A stretch of DNA of 64,000 bases, taken from NCBI GenBank assembly GCA_016169945.1, contig JADLSH010000091.1:124001-188000 (forward strand), in the 5' to 3' direction. Each line of letters opens with the position of its first letter. The stretch's first letter is position 1. The notes beneath the pieces were generated by a model that worked only from the letters and a program-made list of their open reading frames with translations, did no database searches and had not been told where the DNA came from. The DNA is from Trachythela sp. YZ-2020. Taxonomy: Eukaryota > Cnidaria > Anthozoa > Malacalcyonacea > Clavulariidae. Positions 17,143-29,677 of the stretch are shown here, piece by piece. Both the position numbers and the translations under genes were made by a program.

Positions 17143-20100
17143 GTATGTGTTATACTGATAATTATAGATTAATACCTTTGTTTATGTTTCTATATTTTGG
17201 CACACAATTATGGTCAGTGCCTCTTCGGCAGGGGTTCTATTCACTGATCTGAAAACAAGGACTGGATAGTGCATCTGCTATGCATAAATGAAGCCAATGG
17301 CGGCCATATTGGTATGACCATCACAAATCTACTGTGGTGTTGGAGACATGTTAATGGAGAGTGTCTCTGTTCTCGGTTTCTGCTTGTATTGTATATTGTA
17401 CTTTGTGTGATGTTTCAGTACTAATCTATGTTTTTGTTCTGTGAGCAAATCTTGTAAAATAGAATAATATAGGTAAAATCAGAAAAGATATAATATTCAC
17501 ATGGTGTGTTCTTTCCCATAACAGATTACAATCTTTGGCAACGCGACGAACCGTCCTCAGAAGAAACGAAACATGAAGATACGAAACCAGGTATAATATA
17601 CGTCCGCACATTTAATAACGTCACAACTCCTAATACGTTCCACCATTTTCTTGCATAAATTCAAGCTAACCAGACACAGTATACTGAAATGCAGTGCGGC
17701 CGTCTATAGTTTAGCACAAGAGTAAATAGTCGTTTTCCATCAGTGTATGTGTATTTAAATTCATACTATGTATCTCAGCATCGCTTAGCTAGTTCGCCTC
17801 AAACATCAATATTTCGTTTTTATATCATGCTTTTAGTAAGTTTGGGCATGGCCCGCAATGATCGACAATGACAGAATACTGGCAACATTTGAAGGCATTA
17901 GGCGTCAGTGACTAGCTATATATCACGCATCAGTGACTAGCTATATATATCCGGCAGTCAATTATAGATATAGGGCTGACTTTTCCGCATATAATCTATT
18001 ATTGTATACAAGAAGTATTTTTGTAAAAGTTTACAATGAGTTTGTTCGTGGATTGCAGATACAGTAAAGCCCCTCATAAAAGAACCAGTGAATTTTGACT
18101 TCAGGCTGAAGTGTTTCTTATATATAACGGGTATACTTAAAACGAAATCAGGCTGAGGTGGTTCTATAACTGGTTCTTATTTCCAGTCAAAAACAATTGT
18201 TCCTGGTTTAGAAGTTTAAACCTCTTATTGTATACAACTGATGAAACTAGTAAATGAACTGTAATTTAACTGTTAATTATATAAACTTTATACCCATCAA
18301 GTATACTGAGTGAACAGGGCCATCATGATGTAAGTTTTTTGAATATAGTTATGCAAGTTGAATTATGTTGTGAATTGATTGCTGTTTTGATAAAATAAAT
18401 GCATGCATGATGTGGTTGAAAGACATAATTCCTGCTAGCAAGATTACAGTATTTTGTTTTCTTCCTAGTACCTGCATGCTTACTATAATTCAGCTAAAAG
18501 TTTAATAAGGTTTCTTAAGAACCAGTTTAATTTGTCAGCCTGAAGTGGTTCTTGTATTTTGGGTGCTTAATTGCCCAAATTTCAGGCTGGTGGTTCTTAA
18601 CCCATTGGTTCTTTTATGCGGGGCTTTACTGTATCTATGACCGCAATCAGTAAATTAAAATGCAATATGCCAAGTTTCCTAAATAACGCGAGTTCTAGAC
18701 GTATGTTAAAACAAAAACCTATACACCAAAATACTCCTTGTTGTTCAAGGATTCTAGCGCGATGTAGCTTGTCTTATAACTTTTAGTTTTTTGCGAGATA
18801 TAACCGAAATACAATAGCGCACTTTGATGAATGAATTCAAAAAATAGGGAAAATTTAGCATGACGAACGCTGTGGTGCCAGTGTAGGTACCCTTACAAAA
18901 ATGTCACATATGATGATGTCACAAATGTCACATGTGAGATGTTCCAATTCCACATAATTATGAAATATATCTTTCACGTGTGGAATATATTTTCACATAA
19001 TTATGAACCTTTACTTTCACGTGTGAAAGTATATGTGAAACTCGAATTTCACATGTGAAAATTCTGAATTTCACATGTGAAATGTGCATTTTCACATGTG
19101 AAATGTTCCAATTCCACACATAATTTCACATGTGAAAATTATATGAGAAATTTTCGTAGTGCATGTCTATATACGAAATACTGCGGGACCCATGCTACTA
19201 AATTCCAGACGAATGGCTTCGCTCGAAACGTCGAAGTTCTTAATATATTGCGGAATATATGTCAGGTAGATTGACCCAAAAGACCTGACTGAATATTCTC
19301 GCGTGACTTAGCGCACGAGCCGAATACTGGCTAACGCAAAAATTGATCATACAGAAATACAACATACTTTTGTTATTCAAATTAGATAAACTGATAAAAC
19401 ATTTTATATATAAAGATTTTTATATAAAGTTTCCTATTTGTGAACCTCATTCTTGCATCAAATTTCAAAAATTAAATCACATATTCACCATTGTAAATCA
19501 CATATACGAACGACTACTGAATGAGAATGCTTATTATAGTTAGAATACACCAATGCGCTTTCCACTCGTATGAGTCTTATACTTATAACTGATATTGCAC
19601 GAAATATATTGTATTATTATATCAGATGGTCGCATTTACCTTAAAATAATTTGTTTAGATATTAAGATTAATCACGATCATAATTACACCTGCAAGGTCC
19701 CATAACGCCAAATTTCAAATGTATGCGATTCTACACTCTCAGTTGGCATTTAATATATAGCATATATAGGTATCCAGTAGCCTCATCCGCAGGCAACTCT
19801 GTGTTCAACTAATATTTCATAATAACGAAAGATTTCATACAACTGAAAACCCGATAAAATACAATGATATAAGTAAGACACAATCTCTGTTTCACATTAT
19901 CTTTCCGGTATTGATCTATTATAGTGTAAATAACATGACGTATACGTAATCCCTTTTTCACATTTACGACAACAACATTTATAAGAGTATTTTACAGTAT
20001 ATCATTGTATTTTATCGTTTTTTTTGTATGAAATCTTTCGCTATTATAAAATATTAGTTGAACACACAGTTGCCTGCGGAGGAGGCTAGGTATATCCAGT

Positions 20101-23100
20101 ATCATAATTCCCTCGCAAATAATTAATGAGTTTGAGATATATTATAATGATCTTTCAACCATGATGATAAACAAATACATCGTATATAATTTAGAATGCA
20201 AAAAAGATATCCTCGTGCTGTGGGACAATTCTAATTCCATTGGCCGCAAATATTTCCCTAAGGTGAAAGAATTCCTAAAGAAGCTTATCAATAATAAAAC
20301 GTTGAACGTGCGAAAAAACGGCACGCATCTTGGTTTCATCACCTTCTCAGATGAGGCACGAACTAGAGAATTGTTGAAAGTTGGGGCGAAAACAGAGCCA
20401 GGAGAGTTGACAGCGTGGCTGGATGAGTTTGACTATGACAGGGAACTATCGGGCGCATATACCTTCACCGGTAAAGCATTGAAGCTTGCAAACGATAATG
20501 TAAGTCAATCCTGTATATAACGTTTCTGTAATAAATAGCCATCCTCTATTGGGCGACCAGTATTTAAAGAAAGCAAAGTTCAGTTTTTTATACCCAATAT
20601 ACACACGAAAAAACCTCGTGTGTTTCCAACTTAAAGAGTGGGTATCATGCAAGTGATCCTTTGCGCGCTTGGCGTCCCACAAAATGACTGCCTTTTAAAA
20701 CATTTATGAGTAATCTCTGAAATTTAATTTGTATCGGTTCATTTATTTTATAGATCCTTGGGTATTTAAAAAAAAACTCTGCATGAAACTGAGTTAACTT
20801 TGTCTATAAAATTTTACTTATTTTATCAAAAATTGAATATTGTCAATCAATCAAGCAATCGATCAATCAATCAATATGCAGTCAAACTACAAGCTAATTC
20901 GTTTATCAATTAATCGATAAGTTAACCAATTTACTAATTTTTAATCATAATATCGTTCATTTAATTATCCATCAACCAACCAGTTAGTTGGTAAACTATT
21001 TAATTAATGGCTAATCAGGAATTTTAACCAAACAGTCAATAAGGTATCAATTCATCAACTCGTTTTTAAAGGTGTTTAAAAAGCCCAGTCCGGGAAATTT
21101 CCGTCCGAAGGTAGGCGACGTTATTTTGTTGTTCACCGACGGAAAACCAGAACCCCAATATCCTGATTCAACCAGCCCGTATCGAATCGCAAAAGATCAA
21201 AAAAAAATTGCTGATAGATATTCGAAGATATTGAAGGAGGTCAAGAATGTTACTATTATCGGCTTGGCAGGTGGCAATCCAGAGAAGGTTAATCTTTTCA
21301 AACCTTACATTAAACGCTGGTCATCGTCACGAGATCTTGTGTTTGCAGCAAAGTTGGAGGAGTTGGACAAAGTCGTGGATAAATTAGTTGATGCTTCGTG
21401 CAGGCCAACTAGTAAGTACTGATATAAGAGTTTAGGTAACTGAATGTGATACCTGCAAATTACATATAATTATAGGCATTTATTGGAACATTCTTGTGCA
21501 TTATAGCTCGATAAATGCATGCGAATCGTTTTCTGTTTCTTACATAGTATTGTATTATCATAACCTCCACTAGGAAGTCGTGCTTACACCTTAGTTTGTT
21601 TGTTTGTTTGTTTGTCTGTCAACAGGATAACTCAAAAACCATTAAACAGTTTAACGGAGCTAACGGCCGTTGGCCAAGGACCAATCTTTGGTACAAGGAT
21701 TGGATGAGAGATGTGTTCAAATCCGATGAGAAATGTCGAGGAGGACGTGTACACAATAAAACGTCCTTTTTACCGCAGCAAGCAAATTTGATTGCATTTC
21801 CGGGATTCCAAGAGGCGTCAGATGTCAAAATTTTCCTTGCGATCGCTAGTCAACCCTTTCCTAACAATCTCTTGATAATATCAGAAATTGTCCCTCCCCC
21901 CCCCCCCCTTCACTTCTGTTTTGCTGGCTACGCCACTCTTCCCGCATGAACATAAGACTTGTTGTCTATCTCTTAAAAATGGTAGTATTCTGTCATAATA
22001 CTAAAATGTTAACATGAACATCATTTTACTGTTTAGTTCTTCCAGCCGAAGTATGTGAATGCGACGGCGATATTTCAACAGACCCGGAGTATATTAAGCC
22101 AGGTGAAAACAAGCTGTTGTTCAAATGGATTGAACCAAAATTGACGTGCGACAAACAAGTTGATTCTCAGAAGACGGTAAATCCATCTGATGCAAAGCCT
22201 CATGGTCAAGAATATGGCATTGGGCTACACAAAATTACGTACACGTTCTCGTATAATGATAGCAATAAAAAGCTTGTCAAACACGATTGTGTTGTCAGTG
22301 TGGATGTTGCAGGCGGTAAGTAAATGTGATTTCACATCTGCTAACATATATTTCTCAAATCAATTTGATCACGGTGACGTGTTTGTAACACACTGCCAAA
22401 AGCCTTATTCGGTGAAAATTTAATGGAAAATCGTCCTGGCTCATCAAATTTTACTCATTCCACTTAAGGCCTTGTTACACGAGGCAATTTTTGCTATAAT
22501 TTCGGACACAGAGCGATGTTAGGTAAAACATATATTCGAAAAGAAATTGTGAGCATGAATTTCGTTTTACTTTCTGATATCTTTCTTACTAAACATGTCT
22601 ATATAGAAGACAACAAAGGAATTTATGAATGATAATATCGGTAAAGTGAAACACGGGCAATGTTCACAGTTTTTTCTGCGCGTACATTTCAGTCTACAGA
22701 ATGGCTTTGTGCTGAAATTGCGTTACAAGATCCAGCGAAAACTGCTCCGTGTAACATGGCTTTTACACAACGTATTTGATGAAGATTAATTATTTAGACA
22801 TTTTCTTTGTGCATAAGCAATAGCCTGAATTCTCGTGCAATCAATTGAGTTTTTCAATGATCTCAAATTTACCTTATTTATCAGACTATTACCTTTACCA
22901 ATCAATATACATAATAATAAAAGTGCTTTCAAAAGTTATCCAAACTACAAAACATCATGATTTTCATGCACAATTTTTAATGGCGTTATTATCCACATTT
23001 TGGGTTGTAAATAAGTTCATTGCTTCATTTTGCGTTGTATCTTTTCTCGATTGGTTAATACCACCTACCAGTTATTATTCAAACTGTCAAATTGTTGACA

Positions 23101-24459
23101 GATCGAATCGTTTGCTTTTTAAATATGTCTTACGGGCCAAAGGTTTGGTGGGTTATAATTATTTTGATTTCTCCATTTAGCCTGCGAATGTCCGAGTACC
23201 CAAACAGTGAATGCCCAAGTTAAACCCGGTCAAACGCAAGCTTCTGTCAGTTGGTCGGAACCTACACCCACTTGCCCGACCACGTCAAGCTCAAACAATC
23301 CGCAAAGTACTACTGAATCGTTCTCTGTTGGTAAATACAAGCGTACATACAAGTACACGCACAAGACCAACCTACACAGTTTTGATATACAATGCCATGT
23401 AAACATTGTTGTCACAGGTATGTTAGCACTCATAGATATGCTCCAAGTCTAACCTTTCTCGTTCTGTATCACCCTACTAATAGTTCCGCAGTTGGTTAAG
23501 AGGATGAGAGTTAGCAAGCGAGAGTTTGCATAAGAGTTTCATCAACTCTTATGCCCCGATGAAACGAGAACAAAGGTTGCATGACCCGCGTGTACCGGTT
23601 AACGAGGGAAAACTCTCATCAACTTCTCATCAAAATTTGAACCAGCTCAATTTTCCATCAAGGAAAAGAGATGTAACAAGGAAGTGGTAAACTGGAGGTG
23701 CGCGAACCTGTAGGGGGTCTGGGGTTTCTCCCTCAGAAACTTTTCATATTCTTCAACCTCATGGGTCTTGATTTTCAGCAACAATTTTTTATCTCATCTA
23801 GACGGACTGGACTTTCAGTATAAAAGAAAGGTTTTGCTATGGGAATATTATAAAACTCTTCTGAACCAAGTCATTCTTCCCTCCTTTAGTTTATATTTTA
23901 CCCAAAAAGAGGGGGTAGGAGGGAGAGGGGGATGCTCATTAGAGACGCTTTCAGATTTGCCTAGTTTCCAGACCATATCCAGATTGACTACGTTATAAGT
24001 CAACACGACTACACGTTTGCTATCACGAAATCTCCGAGGTTTGGTTCTGAATTACCACTTGGAAAAGATTTCATAATAATTATAATAAACATTTCGGACG
24101 TTTCATACCCAGGCCATCCGTCAGATGCATGTTAGCGTATGATAGCAACTAATTGGGGTTGCTATCCTCTTAATACGAAGGGTCTGTGTTAGATCAGACA
24201 CAGCTTATTGTAGAATACTGCCTGTACTGGACCATATATGCCTGATTGCTATCATACGTCTTATCACGTTCTATGCTTGCATTTAGGAAAATATTGCGGT
24301 GGAACGGCTTATAACTCAGCCACTCATGTTTGCTGCTGTGGTCAAGCTCATCCGAAGAGATTTGGCTACGAGTGTTGTGGAAATGAATACTATAATCCTA
24401 GAAGGAATATATGTTGTCAAGATACCAGTCTCGTGTCTCTTGAAGGACACTGTCCTTGA
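17067..24459 (+). CDS. Secreted VWA-HYR-galaxin protein, gene A (seven exons)
   Basis: Exons 17067-17142, 17525-17590, 20195-20499, 21072-21411, 22037-22315, 23181-23417 and 24287-24459 join in frame to 491 residues. Order: signal peptide (1-17, MLRWLILLTLFVHNSLA), acidic linker to 47, VWA domain about 48-262, HYR-like module 1 (263-355), HYR-like module 2 (356-434), galaxin-like cysteine module (435-491). The VWA has a complete metal site: D58-x-S60-x-S62, the TFTG threonines at 137/139, and D172 in FTDG. One N-glycosylation motif (KNVTIIG) follows. No transmembrane helix, so it is expected to be secreted. Introns are phase 1 except the one inside the VWA (phase 0). AATAAA follows at 24631. 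First gene of a four-gene tandem array. Ligand and function unknown; galaxins are known from coral skeletal matrix, so a matrix role is only an inference. Confidence 0.87.
17525..17590 (+). CDS. Gene A exon 2, acidic linker
   Basis: Phase 1 to 1, 66 bases, acceptor CATAACAG. Encodes YNLWQRDEPSSEETKHEDTK. Nearly identical to gene B exon 2b. Confidence 0.85.
18062..18631. mobile_element. Pogo-like MITE in intron 2 of gene A
   Basis: Inverted ends CAGTAAAGCCCC(T/G)CATAAAAGAACC with TA on both sides (18060-18061, 18632-18633). The same place in gene B is an empty site with one TA (GATTGCAGATATCTAT, 35589-35602). No transposase. Confidence 0.92.
18898..19145. repeat. TTCACATGTGAA palindrome cluster
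   Basis: About ten units of the palindrome TTCACATGTGAA or near variants (TTTCACGTGTGAAA, CACATAATTATG) at irregular short spacing, in intron 2 of gene A. Confidence 0.8.
19779..20087. mobile_element. Inverted-repeat MITE just before gene A exon 3
   Basis: Ends AGCCTCATCCGCAGGCAACT and its complement AGTTGCCTGCGGAGGAGGCT, with AGGTAT(A/C)TCCAGT-type duplicated flanks. Gene B has one uninterrupted copy of that flank (CTAGGTATGCAGTATCAT at 36748-36765). Ends about 110 bases before the VWA exon. Confidence 0.85.
20195..20499 (+). CDS. Gene A exon 3, VWA first half
   Basis: Acceptor ATTTAG, donor GTAAGT. Encodes CKKDILVLWDNSNSIG (metal-site DxSxS) through GAYTFTGKALKLANDN. Confidence 0.93.
20840..21070. 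repeat. ATCAATCA-type simple repeat in the VWA intron
   Basis: Repeated TCAATCAATCAAGCAATCGA followed by TTAACCAAT-like units. Kept in gene B at 38450-38680, so older than the A/B split. Confidence 0.6.
21072..21411 (+). CDS. Gene A exon 4, VWA second half
   Basis: Phase 0 start after TTTTTAAAG, donor GTAAGT. Encodes VGDVILLFTDGKPEP (metal-site aspartate), VTIIGLAGG and the terminal helix ELDKVVDKLVDASC. Confidence 0.93.
22037..22315 (+). CDS. Gene A exon 5, HYR-like module 1
   Basis: Phase 1 to 1. Starts VCECDGDIST, has FKWIEPKLTC, EYGIGLHKITYTFSY and ends DCVVSVDVAG. The pattern of paired cysteines, W.EP, G...TY.Y and C.V.V fits a HYR-type beta-sandwich. Confidence 0.82.
22465..22765. mobile_element. 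MITE in intron 5 of gene A
   Basis: Arms GGCCTTGTTACACGAGGCAA and GCTCCGTGTAACATGGCTTT are inverted and about 300 bases apart. Not seen at this place in gene B. Confidence 0.65.
23181..23417 (+). CDS. Gene A exon 6, HYR-like module 2
   Basis: Phase 1 to 1. CECPSTQTVNA, SVSWSEPTPTCP, SFSVGKYKRTYKYTH, QCHVNIVVTG. Same fold pattern as exon 5, but closer to exon 6 of genes B and C. Confidence 0.85.
24287..24459 (+). CDS. Gene A exon 7, galaxin-like cysteine module
   Basis: GKYCGGTAYNSATHVCCCG, GYECCGNEYYNPRRNICC, then EGHCP and stop. Di-cysteines followed by a tyrosine and asparagine/proline turn are typical of galaxin repeats; two repeats are present. Confidence 0.9.
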
Positions 24460-24630
24460 AACTACGAAAAGCTTTTTTTTACTTTGCAATGAACTTTTGT
24501 ATACTTAAACTTGTAGATAATAACAACAGTATGTTATTTGTATGCATTGCACCTGGCACGAATATTTTACATTAATTAGTATATAATGGGATTTTGTATA
24601 GAATGGAATTTTTTCCATTCACTTAAACGA

Positions 24631-24636
24631 AATAAA
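24631..24636 (+). promoter_or_regulatory. Poly(A) signal, gene A
   Basis: AATAAA in ACGAAATAAATTCATATAAA, 172 bases after the stop. The homologous position of gene C reads AATATA. Confidence 0.75.
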
Positions 24637-24884
24637 TTCATATAAATGCTACATTGTTGTATGATTGTTTTATTATCTATTTATTGTTGATTGCTGTACT
24701 AGGGGTAATGGTGACACCATTGTTTATGCATGTTGCCTTTCACTTCTACATGCAACAGTGCTTCGATTACGTTTTATGATATTACGCATAAATTTTTCCG
24801 TGTAATCCGCTTTCCTCCTGTTGTAACACTAGACCTCTACTGCTCTTTCATAAATATATTTATATATATATATATATAAAATAA

Positions 24885-25038
24885 CTGGACACGGTTACAC
24901 TTTTGACATTAGTTTATTGCATACAGTTCTGTTTCGTACAGGCGAACCTGCACTCATCAGTGCCAGACTAAATGTGAGTGCCTGTACGAAACAGAACTGT
25001 ATGCAATAAACTAATGTCAAAAGTGTAACCGTGTCCAG
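24885..25038. repeat. Long palindrome
   Basis: About 70-base arms: CTGGACACGGTTACACTTTT ... CTGTTTCGTACAGGC / GCCTGTACGAAACAG ... GTAACCGTGTCCAG. Abuts the dispersed repeat 25036-25147. Confidence 0.88.
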
Positions 25039-25147
25039 CTTGTAACGCAGTCTAGATGCGAGTGACTTCATATTTATACACCATACTCTTGCCCTCAACA
25101 AGCGCATGTGGTACAATACTCAGACACATGCGCATCCAGACATGCGT
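25036..25147 (-). repeat. Dispersed repeat, inverse copy of 9631-9742
   Basis: Contains CTTGTAACGCAGTCTAGATG and CACATGCGCATCCAGACATG, complementary to the copy in PSMF1 intron 1. Confidence 0.65.
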
Positions 25148-25902
25148 GTATATATATATATATATACGCATGATTTTGACGTTTTGACTTTAAAATTTAT
25201 TGCCTTCTTCAATTAAAGGTTACAAGTACATTTGAACTACTTTTATACCCAACTAAGTATAAGGATAACCTAATATGCAAAAAATTGTTGATATAATAAT
25301 AATTATGTTTGAAATACCACACATTTTCTATACATTCTCCATATTTAGTATAATTTCAGTGGTAAATAATGCCTTAATTTCAACTGTTTTCATTGGTTGG
25401 CTGAGCAGTAAATCTGAGGCATTATTTACTAGCCGGGGTAGTAAATAATGCCGTTTTCTTTCATGTGAATTAAAGAGATAAAGAATAATGCAGTTCCACA
25501 AAACTAGCAACAAAATATGCGGTTAAGCTTTTTAAAGGTAAGAAATGTTTTTGCAATTAATTTATTAACAATTTGTTTGACAAATTTAAAACTTACGAGT
25601 GACAAGCAAAGAGCGGCAAATTACACTTGCCAAGGACGTTCATTCACATTTAACATGAATATGACAACGATTAACTTTTCCTAAACGTTTTAAATTGTTT
25701 GTTTTATATCCTGCATGATCTTTCTTGTAAATTTTAAGCATTTTCAGCGCCATTCGGCCATAGACTTTGTTGTTCTAACGAACTTCCCGAGTATTTTAGT
25801 AGACCTGATTACGTATTTAAAAAGAAATAAATTATATTCATAACGGAAGCGCATGTTGTTGTATTTAACTTTATGCATATTTTACTACAGAAATTACACT
25901 GA

Positions 25903-25995
25903 AACAATTATTTACCTCGGTCTCGGTGATTATCGGTGAATATTCACCGCGACGATATTCACCAATAATCACCTCGACTTCGGTAAATAATTGTT
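25903..25995. mobile_element. Hairpin MITE
   Basis: AACAATTATTTACCTCGG to its complement CGGTAAATAATTGTT, with inner GGTGATTATCGGTGAATATT arms. Confidence 0.8.
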
Positions 25996-26615
25996 AAATT
26001 TTACTGATTTGGTGCTGCTCGTTTCTAGGTAATAGTGGTCGAGTTTTGTTATATCCGGCTTGTGCAAGTGACGTCACAATGTTTCATATTTTGAAGAAAA
26101 ATAAATAATTACAAAATATATTATCATATGCTAGATTAACAATGTTTACAAGAAGCGGGCTAGGGATCTACTAGCAATACTAGAAACATAATTGTATTAT
26201 GTCAATGTATTCATAATGCTAGACTACTCAATTTTGAAACCTTACACCTAACAATAAACACTTGTAAACATTAACAATTTCGGCAAAATATGTCATCGTA
26301 TCTCTGCTTCGTTCTTCAAAACCACTTGTTAAACCACTTTGCAATTGCATCTTTAAACTTGATGTTCAAACTGTTTTAAGATGATTCCCGTGTTTCTTTG
26401 TGTGTTTTAAACCAACTACAATTAATACGGTCGGGTATAATTAATAATTTGTCGGGTATGGACACATAGTGTGGACACAACGAATTTCCTTCCAAAACGT
26501 ACAAATATCTCAATAATAGCACAAAATACCAGTATTTTATATATTGTGTAGGAAACAGGAACAATAGTGTCGTAAATATAGCCTGGCGAAGTCCGTTTAC
26601 GGACACGTAAGTATA

Positions 26616-27025
26616 TTGTCAGTATTGTCAACGAAACATATGACGCCGCAACTTCGTCGCAGACGAGTTTGGCAAAGTGATAAATTTCCCATTGACATTT
26701 CTAATTCGTCACAGGAATCCGCCCAGAAGATCTCTAAAGCCTGTCTAGGCCCGCTTGCGTCCAAAGATTTATCCATTTCTCAGAAACTCGAAATATATCC
26801 ATTGCCAAGATGTCGACTATTTTGCCAACTTTTCGACACGCGATTCCACAGTCCTCGCAATTTCCGGCCATCATTCACCACCTAACCTGCGAACGGGCAT
26901 ATAGCGAGGGATTGTGGAAGAGTCAGCACGTGCACCAAGAACATGCGGAATTGATTTTTATATCACTTCCAGAGCGGAATGATTTTTGGCGGTGGCACGT
27001 ACCGGATTGCCATGGTGTCATGTAA
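26616..27025 (+). other. Unassigned open frames
   Basis: Two overlapping frames (26616-26885 and 26810-27025) with unusually even composition for this AT-rich flank. They carry RRRRVWQSDKFPIDISNSS in one and HLTCERAYSEGLWKSQHVHQ in the other. The piece CCTAACCTGCGAACGGGCAT also occurs in the 11.3-kb palindrome. Could be a decayed gene piece or transposon; not recognised. Confidence 0.2.
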
Positions 27026-27186
27026 CCAAAACCCGCATCTGATATGGAAAGTGATCCGCTCCGATAGTGTATAACAAAAACCGAAAAATGAAAAATATTC
27101 AAAATACAATAATTGGAATTTGAAGAAAACTATAAAATATTAAATAGTATTAATTCCCACGATTATTCAAAAAATTATTTAAAATT

Positions 27187-29162
27187 TACAATGCATTATC
27201 CTTAAGTCACGGCCACTGAACTTAACGGTTTTGTATTTGTCTTCTAGCCAGTTCTATCCGACTATCACGAAATAGAAATAATTAACCCAGTAGAACCTTC
27301 GACGCACGAGTTAACTTCGAGCCAAGTAGTTATCAACTTAAGTGCACACACTTGCTGGTCAGTGAACAGTGACGTGCATGCAATGTATGACGGAAAATAA
27401 CGGTAAAAATATCACGGCAATTTTTGTGCAATACTCAAAAATTTCGCGACGTTATACCAATTATAAATTTTCATACCGTCGTTCGCATCTAAAGATAAAC
27501 AGTCACAGATTAAAATCATTGTATAATATGCCAAAGCATTGGTCCAACATCATCGAACAATGGTTCGCTGGAGCACTATCTAATTGACATGTTTTGTCCC
27601 GGAACAAATCGTCGAAAACATAGCTGCACGTACATCATTATACATCAATACCGTTTGGCAAGCAACCACTTGCCAAACGATCCAATATTAACTGAGTATC
27701 TGACGTTATTGAAGGCCTTCTTCGGCCAAGAATACGATGTTTGTTTCATTGTTAAAAAATCGACTCCGAAATAGAGCTAGGTTCACGTTTTGGTTTTTAG
27801 GGTTCGGTTTAAGCTTTGCCGTTTTGGATTAAGAACGATTTTAGGGTACTAAATATTAATTACATACTCGAAGAGTTTTTCTTAGGAGATCCTCTTCTAG
27901 GTAAATAGATTTAAGTTTCATGCAATATATATAGTCATAATCTGATCTTGCTCATATTCATCCTTCACACCATCTAACAATTATTTTGCAAATGTCTTAA
28001 TGGACCATTTGCATTATAGACTAAATTTTGTTGTAGGCAAGGTGAAGGGAATCAATCACTACAGCTAGAAAGAACATACTAAAATTAGTATAATTGCAAA
28101 GTTTGGTTGCGAAATGTTGTAAAATGCGGAAAATATATAGCCTTACAAATTTGCACATTTTGTATACTTTTGTATTACGTGCGGAAATTCCTACCATTTT
28201 CGGCTCAAATGTTGTAGCAATTTCCGCACGTAATATAAAAGTATACAAAATTTGCAAACTTTGCAAGGCTATATTTTCCGCATTTTACAACATTAACCAA
28301 ACTTTGCTATTTTACTAATTTTAGTATGTTCTTTCCGGGAATATACTTTTTTTCGCGGAGATAAAAAATTAGTCTATAATGCAAATTGTCTATTGTATAG
28401 TTAAAGACCAGAATTTCAATTTGGATAAATGTTAAAATTAGCAATTAAGCCAACTGTTTCAACATTGTATTTCTGATGCTGATGGCATAGTCTAGATGGT
28501 GTTTTGTATAGATGGAATACTCGAACGAAAATTTATATACATTTTATGGACCTAACCAGGAGCAGTGATCAATATTGTTGTGTTTGTTTACGGGCCTTAT
28601 AGGATATATATTTTATCTCTGACTGTTCATTCTTAGATCCCCACGACGGTATGAAACTTACAGAAATCTATAAGGGAGCTCGCACTCAATATCCACTTGT
28701 CTATGTGCATACTTGTTCCTATAACCATATTTTTTCCAATATTGTAACCATAAATGTGAAATGAAATCATGTGTAGTACAAGTGCATCCATCCTACTTTA
28801 TATAATTATTGACAATTGTGTTGTTTTCTTGTCAAAATGTATCTGTTTCGGCATATATATATATAACGAAGGTTGTATATATATACGCCATCATATAACA
28901 TAGACCAGTGGATTGTGCAGTCTCCTGTGGTTACACCGCAATTTCGCCGATATTTTGCCGATATTTTCCGTTAAAAATGTACGTCACTGTTCACTGAGAA
29001 ACACGTGTTTACCCTTCTGATATAACGACTACTTGGCTCAAAGTTAACTCGTACGTGCGTTCAAAAGGGGGCTACATGGTTATATAATTACTATGCGCGA
29101 TAGATTCTGTAGACAAAACCTTTGAGTTCAGTGACCGTGACTTATTATGGATAATGATTGTA
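27187..29162. mobile_element. Long inverted-repeat element T, copy 2 (upstream of gene B)
   Basis: Same architecture as 12394-14414. Left arm has CACGGCCACTGAACTTAACG, GACGTGCATGCAATGTATGA and GGAAAATAACGG (27392-27403); the right arm has their complements ending GGATAATGATTGTA. Carries its own MITE (28003-28390) and a partial S1 end at 28495-28575. Confidence 0.65.
28003..28390. mobile_element. Long hairpin MITE nested in T copy 2
   Basis: Ends GACCATTTGCATTATAGACTAA and TTAGTCTATAATGCAAATTGTC, inner arms GGAAATTCCTACC/GCAATTTCCGC. T copy 1 lacks it (about 13486-13500), so it came after the duplication. The two opposed open frames are hairpin shadows. Confidence 0.85.
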
Positions 29163-29677
29163 CAGTCAGGTGTATTATATTGCTGTTATAAGGCAATAAC
29201 GAGTAATGTAAAATTGCCCTTTTTGGCATAGGATGGAAACTGAGGCGGCAAAGGGAAATTAAAATTCTGCCCAGAAAATCAAGACTGCTGTTTGCCGCTA
29301 TGACACTATAAATACTAGCCCGAACCCATGCTAAGTAAAATTGTACACACAAATACCAGAAACGATATAACGAACGTTCTACAGCAAATCAACAACAGGG
29401 TTAGCAAAAACAGGTTTAAGTCGAAATACACACAAGACTCCGATAAATAAAGCAATGAAAAATGGCGGGAACAGCTATAGATTGCAGACTCAGACGATGA
29501 AATTGCGAACATTATAGAATACAAAGACACTAATTAGGCATACAAAACCTTCAATAAACTTAAACAAATAAACTTTAAAATTGTTTTGAGTTCATTTCAG
29601 CAACGTTTTGCACATTCAAGTCACACCATTGCAGTATTGTATTGCGACTACAGTTATTCGTAAAATACAGATGATGA

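Larger units (their letters stand above)
24637..27186. other. Intergenic A to B, no supported gene
   Basis: Contains AT microsatellites (24856-24880, 25147-25166), a long palindrome, repeats and one hairpin MITE. Two overlapping open frames at 26616-27025 show no family I recognise. Confidence 0.5.

Noticed and set aside
28021..28318. Opposed open frames as overlapping genes
   Set aside because: They are the two strands of one long hairpin MITE and encode near-mirror sequence.
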